DNA from: Pontivivens insulae
Lineage (GTDB): Bacteria; Pseudomonadota; Alphaproteobacteria; Rhodobacterales; Rhodobacteraceae
Reading direction: 5' to 3'
NCBI RefSeq assembly: GCF_900302495.1
Contig: NZ_OMKW01000003.1
Coordinates: 496,001 to 560,000 of the forward strand
DNA length: 64,000 nt
Position 1 is the stretch's first letter. The number at the start of each line of letters is the position of its first letter. The translations under genes were made by a program, and so were the position numbers. This document shows, one piece after another, positions 26,505-34,759 of the stretch. The notes under the pieces were generated by a model. It did not search any database. It had not been told where the DNA came from and saw only the letters and a list, made by a program, of their open reading frames with translations.

Positions 26505-26939
26505 ATGAAACCCGTATCCTTCGCAGCCTTTGCTGCCGTTGGTATCCTGGCCGCTTGCGCGCAACAGGAAGAGATTGTCTTGATTGAAGAGCCGGTCGTT
26601 GCCGCCCCGGCGACGCAGTACACCGTCTATTTCGGCTTTGACTCTGCCGCTTTGACCGAACTTGGTGCTGAAACGGTTGGAACCGCTGCTGCAGCGGCAA
26701 TGACCACGGCATCCTCTTCCATCTCCGTTATCGGTCATACCGACACGGTCGGATCGGTGGACTATAATCAAGGGCTGTCCGAGCGCCGTGCCGCAACTGT
26801 TTCCACAGCACTGGTCGGTGAAGGCGTAAACCCCGCGATCATCACGAGTGCGGGACGGTCTGAGACGGAACTGGCGGTTGCAACTGCTGACAACGTTCGC
26901 GAACCGCGCAACCGCCGCGTCGAGATCACGCTGAACTAA
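26505..26939 (+). CDS. OmpA-domain lipoprotein (second of tandem pair)
   Basis: A 144-residue paralogue of the preceding gene. The signal is MKPVSFAAFAAVGILAAC, with lipobox LAAC, then CAQQEEIVLIEEPVV and an OmpA domain with YTVYFGFDSAAL, VIGHTDTVGSVDYNQGLSE and REPRNRRVEITLN. The two proteins are nearly colinear apart from a short Ala/Thr-Ser insertion before the second strand. This indicates tandem duplication with both copies under selection. The ATG at 26505 is preferred because GGAGAAATGG precedes it; an ATG four codons earlier lies inside that site. Predicted location and role are the same as the first copy. It has its own terminator. Confidence 0.9.
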   Translation: MKPVSFAAFAAVGILAACAQQEEIVLIEEPVVAAPATQYTVYFGFDSAALTELGAETVGTAAAAAMTTASSSISVIGHTDTVGSVDYNQGLSERRAATVSTALVGEGVNPAIITSAGRSETELAVATADNVREPRNRRVEITLN

Positions 26940-26961
26940 GCACGTCTCAGCATTTCTGATC

Positions 26962-26995
26962 AAAGCCGCTCTCCCGCTTGGGAGGGCGGCTTTTT
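26962..26995 (+). terminator. Rho-independent terminator after second OmpA lipoprotein
   Basis: AAAGCCGCTCTCCC pairs with GGGAGGGCGGCTTT around a GCTT loop, with one mismatch, followed by a T run ending at 26995. It starts 22 bases past the stop codon. Confidence 0.88.
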
Positions 26996-27084
26996 CATGT
27001 GACCAACGCAAGCCGCCCCCATTGCAGTCCCCCCTGCGCCCATTAGGTTACCTGTCAAAGCCGTTTTGACCGGAGAGATGACCC

Positions 27085-28914
27085 GTGACGCCATTTGACC
27101 TGCCCACCCCGACCCACCTGCAAGCCGCCGAGGGTGGTGCTGCACCACTTGATGGTTTGCCTGAGTGGGATTTCTCTGCCCTTTACGCAGGTGAGGATGA
27201 TCCGAAGTTGGCGAAGGATCTAAGCTGGCTGGATGATGAGACCGCGAAATTCAAGACGGACTATGAGGGACAGCTGGGCGACAAGTCTGCGACAGCCCTC
27301 GCCGCCTGTGTAAAGCGCTATGAAAATATCCAAACCGTCATGGGACGCATCATGTCCTATGCCGGTTTGCGCTATTACCAGAACACGACAGACGCCGATC
27401 GCGCGAAATTCATGTCCGACATGCAAGAACGCATTACAGGGCAATCGGCGAACCTTGTCTTCTTCACGTTGGAGATGAACCGGATCGCGGATGAGCGCTT
27501 TGATCTGCTGCTCGGTGAGGATCAGGACCTTGCCCGCTACCGCCCGGTTCTTGATCGGATGCGGGCCATGAAGCCCCACCAGCTGTCTGATGAGCTGGAG
27601 GCGTTTTTGCACGATCAGGGGGTCGTCGGCGCCAGTGCATGGAACCGCCTGTTCGATGAAACGATGGCCGGTCTGACATTTGATGTGAATGGTGAGGAAC
27701 TGCCGCTTGAGGCGACACTCAACCTTTTGACCGATACCGACCGGCAAAAGCGCGAGGTTGCCACCCATGCTTTGATCGCGGTGTTTCGCGAAAATCTTCC
27801 ACTCTTCGCCCGCATCACCAACACGCTTGCCAAGGAAAAAGAGATCGAGGATCGCTGGCGCAAGCTGCCGACGCCTCAGGCGGGCCGCCACCTTGCCAAC
27901 CATGTGGAGCCGGAGGTGGTGGAGGCGCTGCGCAATGCGGTTGTCGCCGCCTATCCCCGCCTGTCCCATCGCTACTATGCGCTGAAAGCCAAGTGGCTGG
28001 GCCTTGATGCGATGCAGGTCTGGGATCGGAACGCGCCGCTGCCCACGGCCGAGGACAGGATCATCGGCTGGGACGAGGCGAAAGACACGGTCATGGACGC
28101 TTATGCCGGATTTGACCCGCGGATGTCCGACCTGGCCGCTCCGTTCTTCACGGAAGGATGGATTGATGCACCGGTCAAACCGGGCAAGGCGCCGGGTGCC
28201 TTTGCGCATCCAACGGTAACGACGGCGCATCCTTTCGTGATGCTCAACTATCTGGGCAAGCAGCGCGATGTCATGACGCTGGCCCATGAGTTGGGACATG
28301 GGGTTCACCAGCGCCTTGCCGCAAAGCAGGGTGAGCTTCTGTCGTCGACGCCGCTTACACTGGCTGAAACGGCGAGTGTCTTTGGTGAGATGCTCACCTT
28401 CAAGAAGCTGCTCGAACAGACGACCGATCCGGCGAAGCGCAAGGCGCTGATCGCCTCGAAGGTTGAGGACATGATCAACACGGTCGTGCGCCAGATCGCC
28501 TTTTACGATTTCGAGTGCAAGCTGCACGATGCGCGCCGTCAGGGAGAGCTGACGCCTGATGACATCAATGCAATCTGGATGAGCGTGCAGGCCGAAAGCC
28601 TTGGCCCGGTCTTCGAGTTCGTGGACGGCTATGAGGTGTTCTGGACCTATATTCCGCACTTCATCCATTCCCCGTTCTACGTCTACGCCTATGCCTTTGG
28701 CGACGGACTCGTGAACGCGCTTTATGCCGTCTATGAAGAGGGTGATGCGGACTTCCAGGACAAGTATTTCGCAATGCTCGAAGCGGGCGGATCGAAGCAC
28801 CACAAGGATCTGCTCGCGCCCTTCGGCCTCGACGCATCCGACCCATCCTTCTGGGACAAAGGGTTGAGCGTGATCGAAAGCCTGATTGATGAGCTGGAAG
28901 CGATGGAGGACTGA
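27085..28914 (+). CDS. pepF: M3-family oligoendopeptidase (PepF/PepB type)
   Basis: A 609-residue cytosolic zinc endopeptidase that cuts short peptides. The oligopeptidase F N-terminal domain (about 1-200) is followed by the M3 catalytic domain. The zinc motif is HELGHGVHQ (HExxH) with the downstream Glu ligand in ETASVFGEM, and the C-terminal substrate-site Tyr/His lie in FIHSPFYVYAYAFGD. Length matches PepF. The start is GTG at 27085, with GGAGAG about nine bases upstream and the family-typical LPEWDFSALYAGEDDPKL following. It precedes the membrane dipeptidase by 69 bases on the same strand, so a shared peptide-degrading role is plausible. Confidence 0.93.
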   Translation: MTPFDLPTPTHLQAAEGGAAPLDGLPEWDFSALYAGEDDPKLAKDLSWLDDETAKFKTDYEGQLGDKSATALAACVKRYENIQTVMGRIMSYAGLRYYQNTTDADRAKFMSDMQERITGQSANLVFFTLEMNRIADERFDLLLGEDQDLARYRPVLDRMRAMKPHQLSDELEAFLHDQGVVGASAWNRLFDETMAGLTFDVNGEELPLEATLNLLTDTDRQKREVATHALIAVFRENLPLFARITNTLAKEKEIEDRWRKLPTPQAGRHLANHVEPEVVEALRNAVVAAYPRLSHRYYALKAKWLGLDAMQVWDRNAPLPTAEDRIIGWDEAKDTVMDAYAGFDPRMSDLAAPFFTEGWIDAPVKPGKAPGAFAHPTVTTAHPFVMLNYLGKQRDVMTLAHELGHGVHQRLAAKQGELLSSTPLTLAETASVFGEMLTFKKLLEQTTDPAKRKALIASKVEDMINTVVRQIAFYDFECKLHDARRQGELTPDDINAIWMSVQAESLGPVFEFVDGYEVFWTYIPHFIHSPFYVYAYAFGDGLVNALYAVYEEGDADFQDKYFAMLEAGGSKHHKDLLAPFGLDASDPSFWDKGLSVIESLIDELEAMED

Positions 28915-28934
28915 CGCCCCGTCAATATTGACCT

Positions 28935-28973
28935 CCCGTGGGTTGGGCCGACACGTTGGGCCAAAACCACGGG
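28935..28973 (+). other. Imperfect hairpin in front of the dipeptidase start
   Basis: CCCGTGGGTTGG (from 28935) pairs imperfectly with CCAAAACCACGGG (ending 28973). The hairpin ends ten bases before the dipeptidase ATG, where a ribosome site would be expected but no good one is seen. There is no T tract. It could be a weak terminator for pepF or could affect translation of the next gene. Confidence 0.35.
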
Positions 28974-28983
28974 AACCCGTCAC

Positions 28984-30156
28984 ATGCTTCGCAAAATCCT
29001 ATACACCCTGCCCGTCCTGTTGATTTTGGGACTGGCGGGGTTTTTCATTTTTGCCCCTGGGATCGCAGAGCAAGGGCAAAACCGGATCGAGGACGCGGGG
29101 CCGTGGCCAGTCTCGGCTGAGGCACAGGCCCTGCATGACCGGCTGTTGGTCGCAGATTGGCACGCCGACAGTCTGCTTTGGGATCGTGACTTAAGCCGCC
29201 GGGTCCAGCGGGGGCACCTCGACCTGCCGCGCATGATTGAGGGCAATGTCGCAGTGCAGGTTTTCACCACCGTCACAAAGAGCCCCGCACAGCAGAACTA
29301 CGAGAACAACTCCACCGATGCGCGCGACAACATCACGATGCTCGTCGTCGGCCAGCTGCGCCCGGTTGAGACGTGGGGCAGCTTGCTGGCGCGCGGGCTA
29401 GATCAGGCGGAGCGGCTGGCTGAAACCGCACATAACCATCCCGAATTGCTGACATTCGTGACCTCTGCGTCAGAGCTGGATGCAGCCCTGTCCGCACGTG
29501 GTGATGGCGCGCAGCCCGTTGTGGGGCTTTTGGGCACTGAGGGCGCCCATTTGCTGGAAGGCGACATCGCCAATCTCGACGTGATCGAAGCGGCGGGATT
29601 TCGCGTCATCGGCCTGACCCATTTCTTTGACAATGAGCTGGGTGGTTCATTGCACGGAGATCGCACGCTGGGGCTGACAGAATTCGGGCGAGAGGTAGTT
29701 GCCGAGCTTGATGCCCGTGAGATGATTATCGACCTCGCCCATGCGTCCCCCGTTATGGCCGAGGAGGTGCTGTCCCTGACCGATCGCCCCACCATCGTCA
29801 GCCACACGGGCATCTATTCTCACTGCGAAACCGTGCGCAACTTTCCCGATGAGCTGATGCAGCGGATCGCCGCGGGCGGTGGGTTGATCGGGATCGGATT
29901 CTGGGCAGATGTCACTTGCGATGCATCGCCGGGCGGCATCGCAGGCGCAATCCTTGCCGGGATTAATGTCGTCGGTATTGACCACGTCTCGCTCGGATCG
30001 GATTTTGACGGCGCAGTCACGACACGTTTTGACGCCTCGCAAATGGCTGCCGTCACCCACGCGCTGCTGGAGGCGGGTCTTTCTGAAGAAGACATCGCAA
30101 AGGTGATGGGCGGTAACATGATCCGCTTCCTGCGAGAGAATTTGCCAGCCAATTGA
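28984..30156 (+). CDS. Membrane dipeptidase (renal dipeptidase family, M19)
   Basis: A 390-residue zinc dipeptidase with an N-terminal membrane anchor (about residues 5-27: ILYTLPVLLILGLAGFFIF), so the catalytic domain faces the periplasm. M19 motifs are VADWHADSLLWDRDL (zinc site His-x-Asp), GTEGAHLLEG with the bridging Glu, GLTHFFDNELGGS, VSHTGIYSHCETVRNFPDEL and IDHVSLGSDFDGAV. Substrates of this family are L-Xaa dipeptides, sometimes with D residues at the second position. It follows pepF and precedes trkH by 37 bases. The ribosome site is weak and a hairpin lies just upstream. Confidence 0.9.
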   Translation: MLRKILYTLPVLLILGLAGFFIFAPGIAEQGQNRIEDAGPWPVSAEAQALHDRLLVADWHADSLLWDRDLSRRVQRGHLDLPRMIEGNVAVQVFTTVTKSPAQQNYENNSTDARDNITMLVVGQLRPVETWGSLLARGLDQAERLAETAHNHPELLTFVTSASELDAALSARGDGAQPVVGLLGTEGAHLLEGDIANLDVIEAAGFRVIGLTHFFDNELGGSLHGDRTLGLTEFGREVVAELDAREMIIDLAHASPVMAEEVLSLTDRPTIVSHTGIYSHCETVRNFPDELMQRIAAGGGLIGIGFWADVTCDASPGGIAGAILAGINVVGIDHVSLGSDFDGAVTTRFDASQMAAVTHALLEAGLSEEDIAKVMGGNMIRFLRENLPAN

Positions 30157-30193
30157 CGGCGCGCCCAATCGCACCACGTCCTGCCCTGACGCA

Positions 30194-31561
30194 ATGAAGG
30201 GGCGCGAATTGAGCGAATCTCCGACACATCTGAAGGCGATGGCGCGCTTTCGCATCGCGCTGATCAACATGCCGCCGGCCAAGCTGCTGTTGTTTGGCTA
30301 TGTCAGCTACATGCTGATCGGTTGGGTGCTGCTGTCCCTTCCCTTCGCACAGGAACAGGCCGTTGCAGCGATAGATACGCTGTTCATCGCCACCTCTGCC
30401 GTGTCGACAACCGGGCTGGTCAGTGTCGATCCCGGAACCTCATTCACCCTGTTCGGCGAGATCGTGATCCTTTTGCTGATCCAGGCCGGTGGCCTTGGCT
30501 ATATGACAATCGGCTCGTTCGCGACGCTGGCGATCATGGGCAAGCTGCCGGGTATGCGCGCGCGCGCGGCTAAACATGCGTTCAATCTGCCCAGCAATGT
30601 GAAACCCAAGCAATTTGTCGTCTCGGTTGTGATCTTCACACTGACGGTGGAGGTGATTGGCGCACTGGTCTTGTGGTGGATGTTTGCCTCGGCAGGGGAG
30701 CAGAACCCGCTATGGCTCGGCATATTCCACTCGGTTTCCGCCTTCTGCACCGCGGGTTTCAGCCTCTTTGCCAATTCCTTCGAGGGCTATACAGGTCATG
30801 TTGGGATCAACTTGACGATCGCACTTCTTTCGATCCTGGGCGCAATGGGCTTTCTGATTGTCGTGGATGGCTGGCGCACTTTGACCGGGCAGGCGCGCTG
30901 GCTGGGGTTCTCCTCAAAAATCATCGTGCGTATGACGGGTCTTTTCCTGGCACTTGGCACGCTCGCGCTGTTCATTGCGGAACCGTCGATCCGTCTGCTG
31001 CCCCCAACAGAGCGATTGTTGGCCGCGTTTTTTCAAACGATGACTGCAACCACGACCGTGGGGTTCAACACGATGCCCATTGGGCCTCTGGGGCTTGCAA
31101 CATTGATGGTCCTGTTCTTTCTGATGATCATCGGCGCATCGCCCGCAGGCACGGGCGGCGGATTGAAGACGACGAGCTTTGCTGCACTGGTGGGGCTTGT
31201 CCGCTCGACACTGAAGGGCCGGGACAGGGTGCGCTATCTCAAGCGTGTCGTGCCGCAGGACCGCCTGCAATTGGCAACCGCATCGCTCGCCTTCTATTTC
31301 ACGCTGGCCGGTATCGCGATGTTTGGCTTGTTTTTGACTGAAACCGGCGCCGCCTTCGAACTGGTGATGTTCGAGGTGATCTCTGCCATGGGCACCGTCG
31401 GGTTGAGCATGGGCCTGACCGGAGAGCTGACAGAGCTGGGCAAGCTGATTGTCATCCTTTTGATGACGGCAGGCCGCGTGGGGATTTTGACATTTGGTAT
31501 CGCCATCGCCTCCCACGACGAAAGTCGCGAAGAAGAAGCGGACAACGATCTGGTGCTTTAG
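30194..31561 (+). CDS. trkH: TrkH/KtrB-family potassium uptake membrane subunit
   Basis: A 455-residue inner-membrane protein made of four membrane-pore-membrane repeats. The pore loops carry the selectivity-filter glycines: TSAVSTTGLVS, SVSAFCTAGFSLF, MTATTTVGFNTM and EVISAMGTVGLSMG. The ASPAGTGGGLKTTSFA gate segment after the third repeat is also present. It forms the K+ translocation pore and normally works with a cytosolic NAD/ATP-binding TrkA or KtrA ring, which is not encoded here. The start is uncertain: ATG at 30194 is the longest, while ATG at 30239 (MARFRIALINMPPAKLL) has a better GAAGG site. The last four bases overlap the convergent oxidoreductase gene. Confidence 0.9.
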   Translation: MKGRELSESPTHLKAMARFRIALINMPPAKLLLFGYVSYMLIGWVLLSLPFAQEQAVAAIDTLFIATSAVSTTGLVSVDPGTSFTLFGEIVILLLIQAGGLGYMTIGSFATLAIMGKLPGMRARAAKHAFNLPSNVKPKQFVVSVVIFTLTVEVIGALVLWWMFASAGEQNPLWLGIFHSVSAFCTAGFSLFANSFEGYTGHVGINLTIALLSILGAMGFLIVVDGWRTLTGQARWLGFSSKIIVRMTGLFLALGTLALFIAEPSIRLLPPTERLLAAFFQTMTATTTVGFNTMPIGPLGLATLMVLFFLMIIGASPAGTGGGLKTTSFAALVGLVRSTLKGRDRVRYLKRVVPQDRLQLATASLAFYFTLAGIAMFGLFLTETGAAFELVMFEVISAMGTVGLSMGLTGELTELGKLIVILLMTAGRVGILTFGIAIASHDESREEEADNDLVL

Positions 31562-32514
31562 CCAGCAGCGCTTTCACGGATCATGTCGAGCACAGACTGG
31601 TTGGCCCGCGATGCGGACAGCGGGAACGGATAAGGCGCATTGTCGAGCACGCTGGCGTGGAAGGCATCCGCCTGTGCCACGTATTGCATAGCAGTTGGAA
31701 AACGCTGCTCGATGCTTTCATCCCGGCGCCGCAGGATCACACGCGCAGCGTCGTAATCTGGCGGGTTGAACGGCGTTGGCACTTCGATCACACCGTCGGT
31801 CCCATGAAATCGCATGAACTGATGGCGGATCATGCGCATGGAACAATAGAAGCTCATCGTGAAACCGTCGAAGTCCAGCAGGGCATGGGTGGTCAGGTCA
31901 ACACCATCCTGCATCACAGCCCGGGCCGACGCGCGCAATGGTTCCTGCCCTGTCGCGAGACGTGCCGTGATCACCGGGTAGACGCCGATATCCCCGAGCG
32001 CCCCACCCTCTAGCGCGGCTTGATTGCGGATGTTGCCAGCATCGTCGTTGAAATAGGTGAATACGCCCTCGATATGCGCCAGCTGGCCGATGGCGCCCTG
32101 CGCGATCAGCCCTGCGACATGATCCCATTGCGGGTGGTGAGCGACCATGAAAGCCTCCGCTGCAAGCTTTCCCGTCTCTGCCTCCGCCGCGATCAAGCGG
32201 TCAATTCCGGCAACGTTCCAGGCCAGTGGCTTTTCACACAGCACATGCTTGCCCGCCCGCAGCGCCTTCTCTGTCCATTCGACATGCATGTTGTTGGGGA
32301 GCGGGATGTAGATCGCGTCGACCTCTGCATCCGCCAAAAGCGCCTCGTAGCTGTCGTGATGGCGCACATCGCCATAGCCGCTCAACCGCTTGCCCGACAG
32401 CGACGCCACCGCCGCGACCGTGCCGCGTTGGCTGAGATGGATTGCAGGAATGACCTGATCGAGAGCGATTTTTGCGAGACCCAGAATACCCCAGCGAACG
32501 ATAGATTGCGTCAT
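31558..32514 (-). CDS. Gfo/Idh/MocA-family NAD(P)-dependent oxidoreductase
   Basis: A 318-residue dehydrogenase with an N-terminal Rossmann fold (WGILGLAKIALDQVIPAI) and the family motif HVLCEKPLAWNVAG, whose Lys is catalytic. GGALGDIGVYPVITARLATG, with the Asp and Tyr/His region of the C-terminal domain, follows. These enzymes oxidise or reduce sugars, inositols or related cyclic polyols; the substrate is not predictable here. The ATG overlaps the ClC gene stop (ATGA at 32511-32514), so the two are co-translated although functionally unrelated as far as I can see. The 3' end overlaps trkH by four bases, tail to tail. Confidence 0.9.
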   Translation of the reverse strand: MTQSIVRWGILGLAKIALDQVIPAIHLSQRGTVAAVASLSGKRLSGYGDVRHHDSYEALLADAEVDAIYIPLPNNMHVEWTEKALRAGKHVLCEKPLAWNVAGIDRLIAAEAETGKLAAEAFMVAHHPQWDHVAGLIAQGAIGQLAHIEGVFTYFNDDAGNIRNQAALEGGALGDIGVYPVITARLATGQEPLRASARAVMQDGVDLTTHALLDFDGFTMSFYCSMRMIRHQFMRFHGTDGVIEVPTPFNPPDYDAARVILRRRDESIEQRFPTAMQYVAQADAFHASVLDNAPYPFPLSASRANQSVLDMIRESAAG

Positions 32515-34178
32515 GAATGCTCCTCTCGCGCGACTTCCGCGAGCGCACGGTTATAGGCCTTTAGCGCGTCGACCTGGAACAGCGCGCCCAACAATTCGGG
32601 CGGGCCGTTTTCCTGCTCTTCCACGACCGGGATCATGGTGCCGCCAATCTGCTCAAACATGGGCAATGCCGCCTCCAGCGTGTCGCTGCGCGTCAGAAAG
32701 GCTCCCTGCTCAACCAAAGACCAGCTTTGCGTGTCCGAGGCCCCGTTTTCCGCACCGCGTGGTCGCATTAACTCCCCGGCTGCAATCGTGCAGAGCACGT
32801 AGTCCTGCGGCCCGGCTGCAACATGGCGCCCTGCACGTTCCAATTGGGTGAGGAAAAAGGACTTATCCACCATGTTCACAGCAACGGCAGACGACAGCGA
32901 AATCGCGACCAACACGGCAATCCCGGCCTGCCAGTCCCCGGTCATTTCGAATACGATCAAGGTGGTCGAGATCGGTGCACCCAGAACAGCAGCAGCGACC
33001 GCCCCCATGCCCGCCAGCGCATAAATCGCCTCTGTCCCGCTGATATCTGGGAAAATCGCTGTGGCGACAGACCCGAAGGCCAGCCCTGTCAACGCACCCA
33101 GCATCAGCGAGGGAGAGAAGACACCGCCGCCCATTCGGCCTGCCATGGTGATCGCGACGGCGGCGGCCTTTACCACTGCAAAGCTGACAGCTGTCCAGAA
33201 CGCCAGATTTCCAGCGAGCGCGCGGTTTGTCGTCTCGTAGCCGACCCCGATGATATGGGGAAACTGGATCGCAATCAGCCCCAGCAGTACGCCCGCCAGC
33301 GCCGGGCGCAGCGGGATCGGCAAGCGCAAGCGATCCTGTATGTAGTCGCCAATATCCTCAGCCCAGAAGATCGCCTTCATCATCACCACAGCCACAAGAC
33401 CACAGACGAGACCCAGCACCATGAAGGCAGGCAGCTCGATATAAAAGGCGAGTTCCTTGGTCGGCAGCGTGAACTCCGGCAGGTCACCAGACCACAACCG
33501 GCTGACCACTGTTCCGGCGACAGAGGCGACAACGATCGGCGCGAAGGCGTGGATTGCGAAATGGCGCAGCACCACCTCGAGCGCGAATAGCGCGCCTGCA
33601 ATCGGGGCATTGAAGCTGGCCGAGACCGCACCCGCCACCGCACATCCCATCAGGTCGCGAGCTGTCATGTCGGACGAGCGCAGCCAATCCGAGACTTTCG
33701 TGGCAATCAGGGCGGCCATGTGGACCACCGGGCCCTCACGCCCCGTACTGCCGCCGGTCGAAAGCGTAATCAATGAAGCCGCGGCAGAGGCGAGGCCCGC
33801 CTCCTTTTCAACACGTCCATGGCCGAGCGCCGCGCCCTCGATCACATGAGCGACGGAGCGTCCCCTGCCATCGGGGGTAAAGCGCCATAGTATCAGTCCA
33901 ACCGCCAACCCGCCCAGAACAGGGATGCCCAGGACCCAATACCAAGGCAGGGTCGAAAGGTGAGAGTGCAACTGCTCGTCTGTTTCGCCGTAGACCGTCG
34001 TTTGCAAGAGTGCGATGCCTTCGCGAAATGCGATTGCCACGACGCCTGCACAAATACCGATAAGAAGAGCGATCACCCAAAACTGGATCTGCCCCGGCCC
34101 TTCGCGTCGCACCCGCAAGAGCGCTGCGCGGTAGCGGCGCAGACGGCTTTGATAGGCTTGGGCGAGGAGTTCGTACAT
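32511..34178 (-). CDS. ClC-family chloride channel/transporter with C-terminal CBS region
   Basis: A 555-residue membrane protein with the ClC fold. The anion-pathway motifs STGGSTGREGPVVHM (GREGP, containing the gating glutamate) and AGRMGGGVFSPSLMLGA (GxFxP) are present, as is SFNAPIAGALFALEVVLRHF. The cytoplasmic tail (about 455-555) contains a degenerate CBS-type pair, TIAAGELMRPRGAE and GGTMIPVVEEQENG, which may sense nucleotides. It could be a channel or a Cl-/H+ exchanger; I could not identify the inner proton glutamate with confidence. The ATG at 34176-34178 (MYELLAQAYQSRLRRYR) follows AAGGAA. The stop overlaps the oxidoreductase start. Confidence 0.9.
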   Translation of the reverse strand: MYELLAQAYQSRLRRYRAALLRVRREGPGQIQFWVIALLIGICAGVVAIAFREGIALLQTTVYGETDEQLHSHLSTLPWYWVLGIPVLGGLAVGLILWRFTPDGRGRSVAHVIEGAALGHGRVEKEAGLASAAASLITLSTGGSTGREGPVVHMAALIATKVSDWLRSSDMTARDLMGCAVAGAVSASFNAPIAGALFALEVVLRHFAIHAFAPIVVASVAGTVVSRLWSGDLPEFTLPTKELAFYIELPAFMVLGLVCGLVAVVMMKAIFWAEDIGDYIQDRLRLPIPLRPALAGVLLGLIAIQFPHIIGVGYETTNRALAGNLAFWTAVSFAVVKAAAVAITMAGRMGGGVFSPSLMLGALTGLAFGSVATAIFPDISGTEAIYALAGMGAVAAAVLGAPISTTLIVFEMTGDWQAGIAVLVAISLSSAVAVNMVDKSFFLTQLERAGRHVAAGPQDYVLCTIAAGELMRPRGAENGASDTQSWSLVEQGAFLTRSDTLEAALPMFEQIGGTMIPVVEEQENGPPELLGALFQVDALKAYNRALAEVAREEHS

Positions 34179-34270
34179 CTTGGGGTTCCTTCCCCATCGT
34201 CCTAGCACCGCAAGCGAGACCACGAAAGGGAAGAGAGGAGGCCTCAAGCAAATGTGCCTGCACCCCGACA

Positions 34271-34311
34271 AAAGAAGGGCCGCGTCCCGCCAGATGACGG
34301 GGATGCGGCCC
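34271..34311 (-). terminator. Terminator after the DUF427 gene
   Basis: On the minus strand GGGCCGCATCCCCGTC, loop, GGCGGGACGCGGCCC is followed by TTCTTTTG. The hairpin starts about 25 bases past the DUF427 stop and would separate it from the ClC gene. Confidence 0.85.
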
Positions 34312-34336
34312 TGAAATCAGTCAAATAGGCAAAGCG

Positions 34337-34681
34337 TCAGAGTTGCTCGACCGTCACCCTGTCCGGATAGAAGGCGATGTGATCCTTGATCCGTGCGACC
34401 GCGTCCTTCGGGGCCTCATAGCTCCACGCAACATCCGAGATCTTGCCGGACTTGGCGGCGACGGAAAAGTAATTGGCCGTGCCCTTATGCGGACATTCGG
34501 ATGTCCGATCGGACGGATCGAGAAACATCATGGCGATGTCTTCCCGAGGGAAATAGATCACGGGGGGATAGTCCCCCTCGGCCAATTCGAGCGCGTTGGC
34601 GCTTTCGGCGAGAACGGCGCCGCCTGCGCGGACGCTCCACGTACCTTCGGCACGGGTGATGGAAATATAACGTTCGACCAT
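34337..34681 (-). CDS. DUF427 domain protein
   Basis: A 114-residue single-domain protein. YPPVIYFPREDIAMMFLDPS, then RTSECPHKGTANYFSV and DVAWSYEAPKDAVARIKDHI, are the hallmarks of DUF427, a small beta-rich fold found widely in bacteria and fungi; the CPHKG stretch is the most conserved part. No biochemical role is established. The ATG at 34679-34681 follows AGGAGG. It lies 78 bases after the aminopeptidase P gene on the same strand and ends at a strong terminator, so it may be the last gene of that transcript. Confidence 0.88.
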   Translation of the reverse strand: MVERYISITRAEGTWSVRAGGAVLAESANALELAEGDYPPVIYFPREDIAMMFLDPSDRTSECPHKGTANYFSVAAKSGKISDVAWSYEAPKDAVARIKDHIAFYPDRVTVEQL

Positions 34682-34759
34682 TGGGGCGGCCTCCTTCTTT
34701 GCGAAGTTCCAGCAGCGAGACAGCGTCTTATGGCCCGTGGGCCGTGACAGTTTCGTGCC

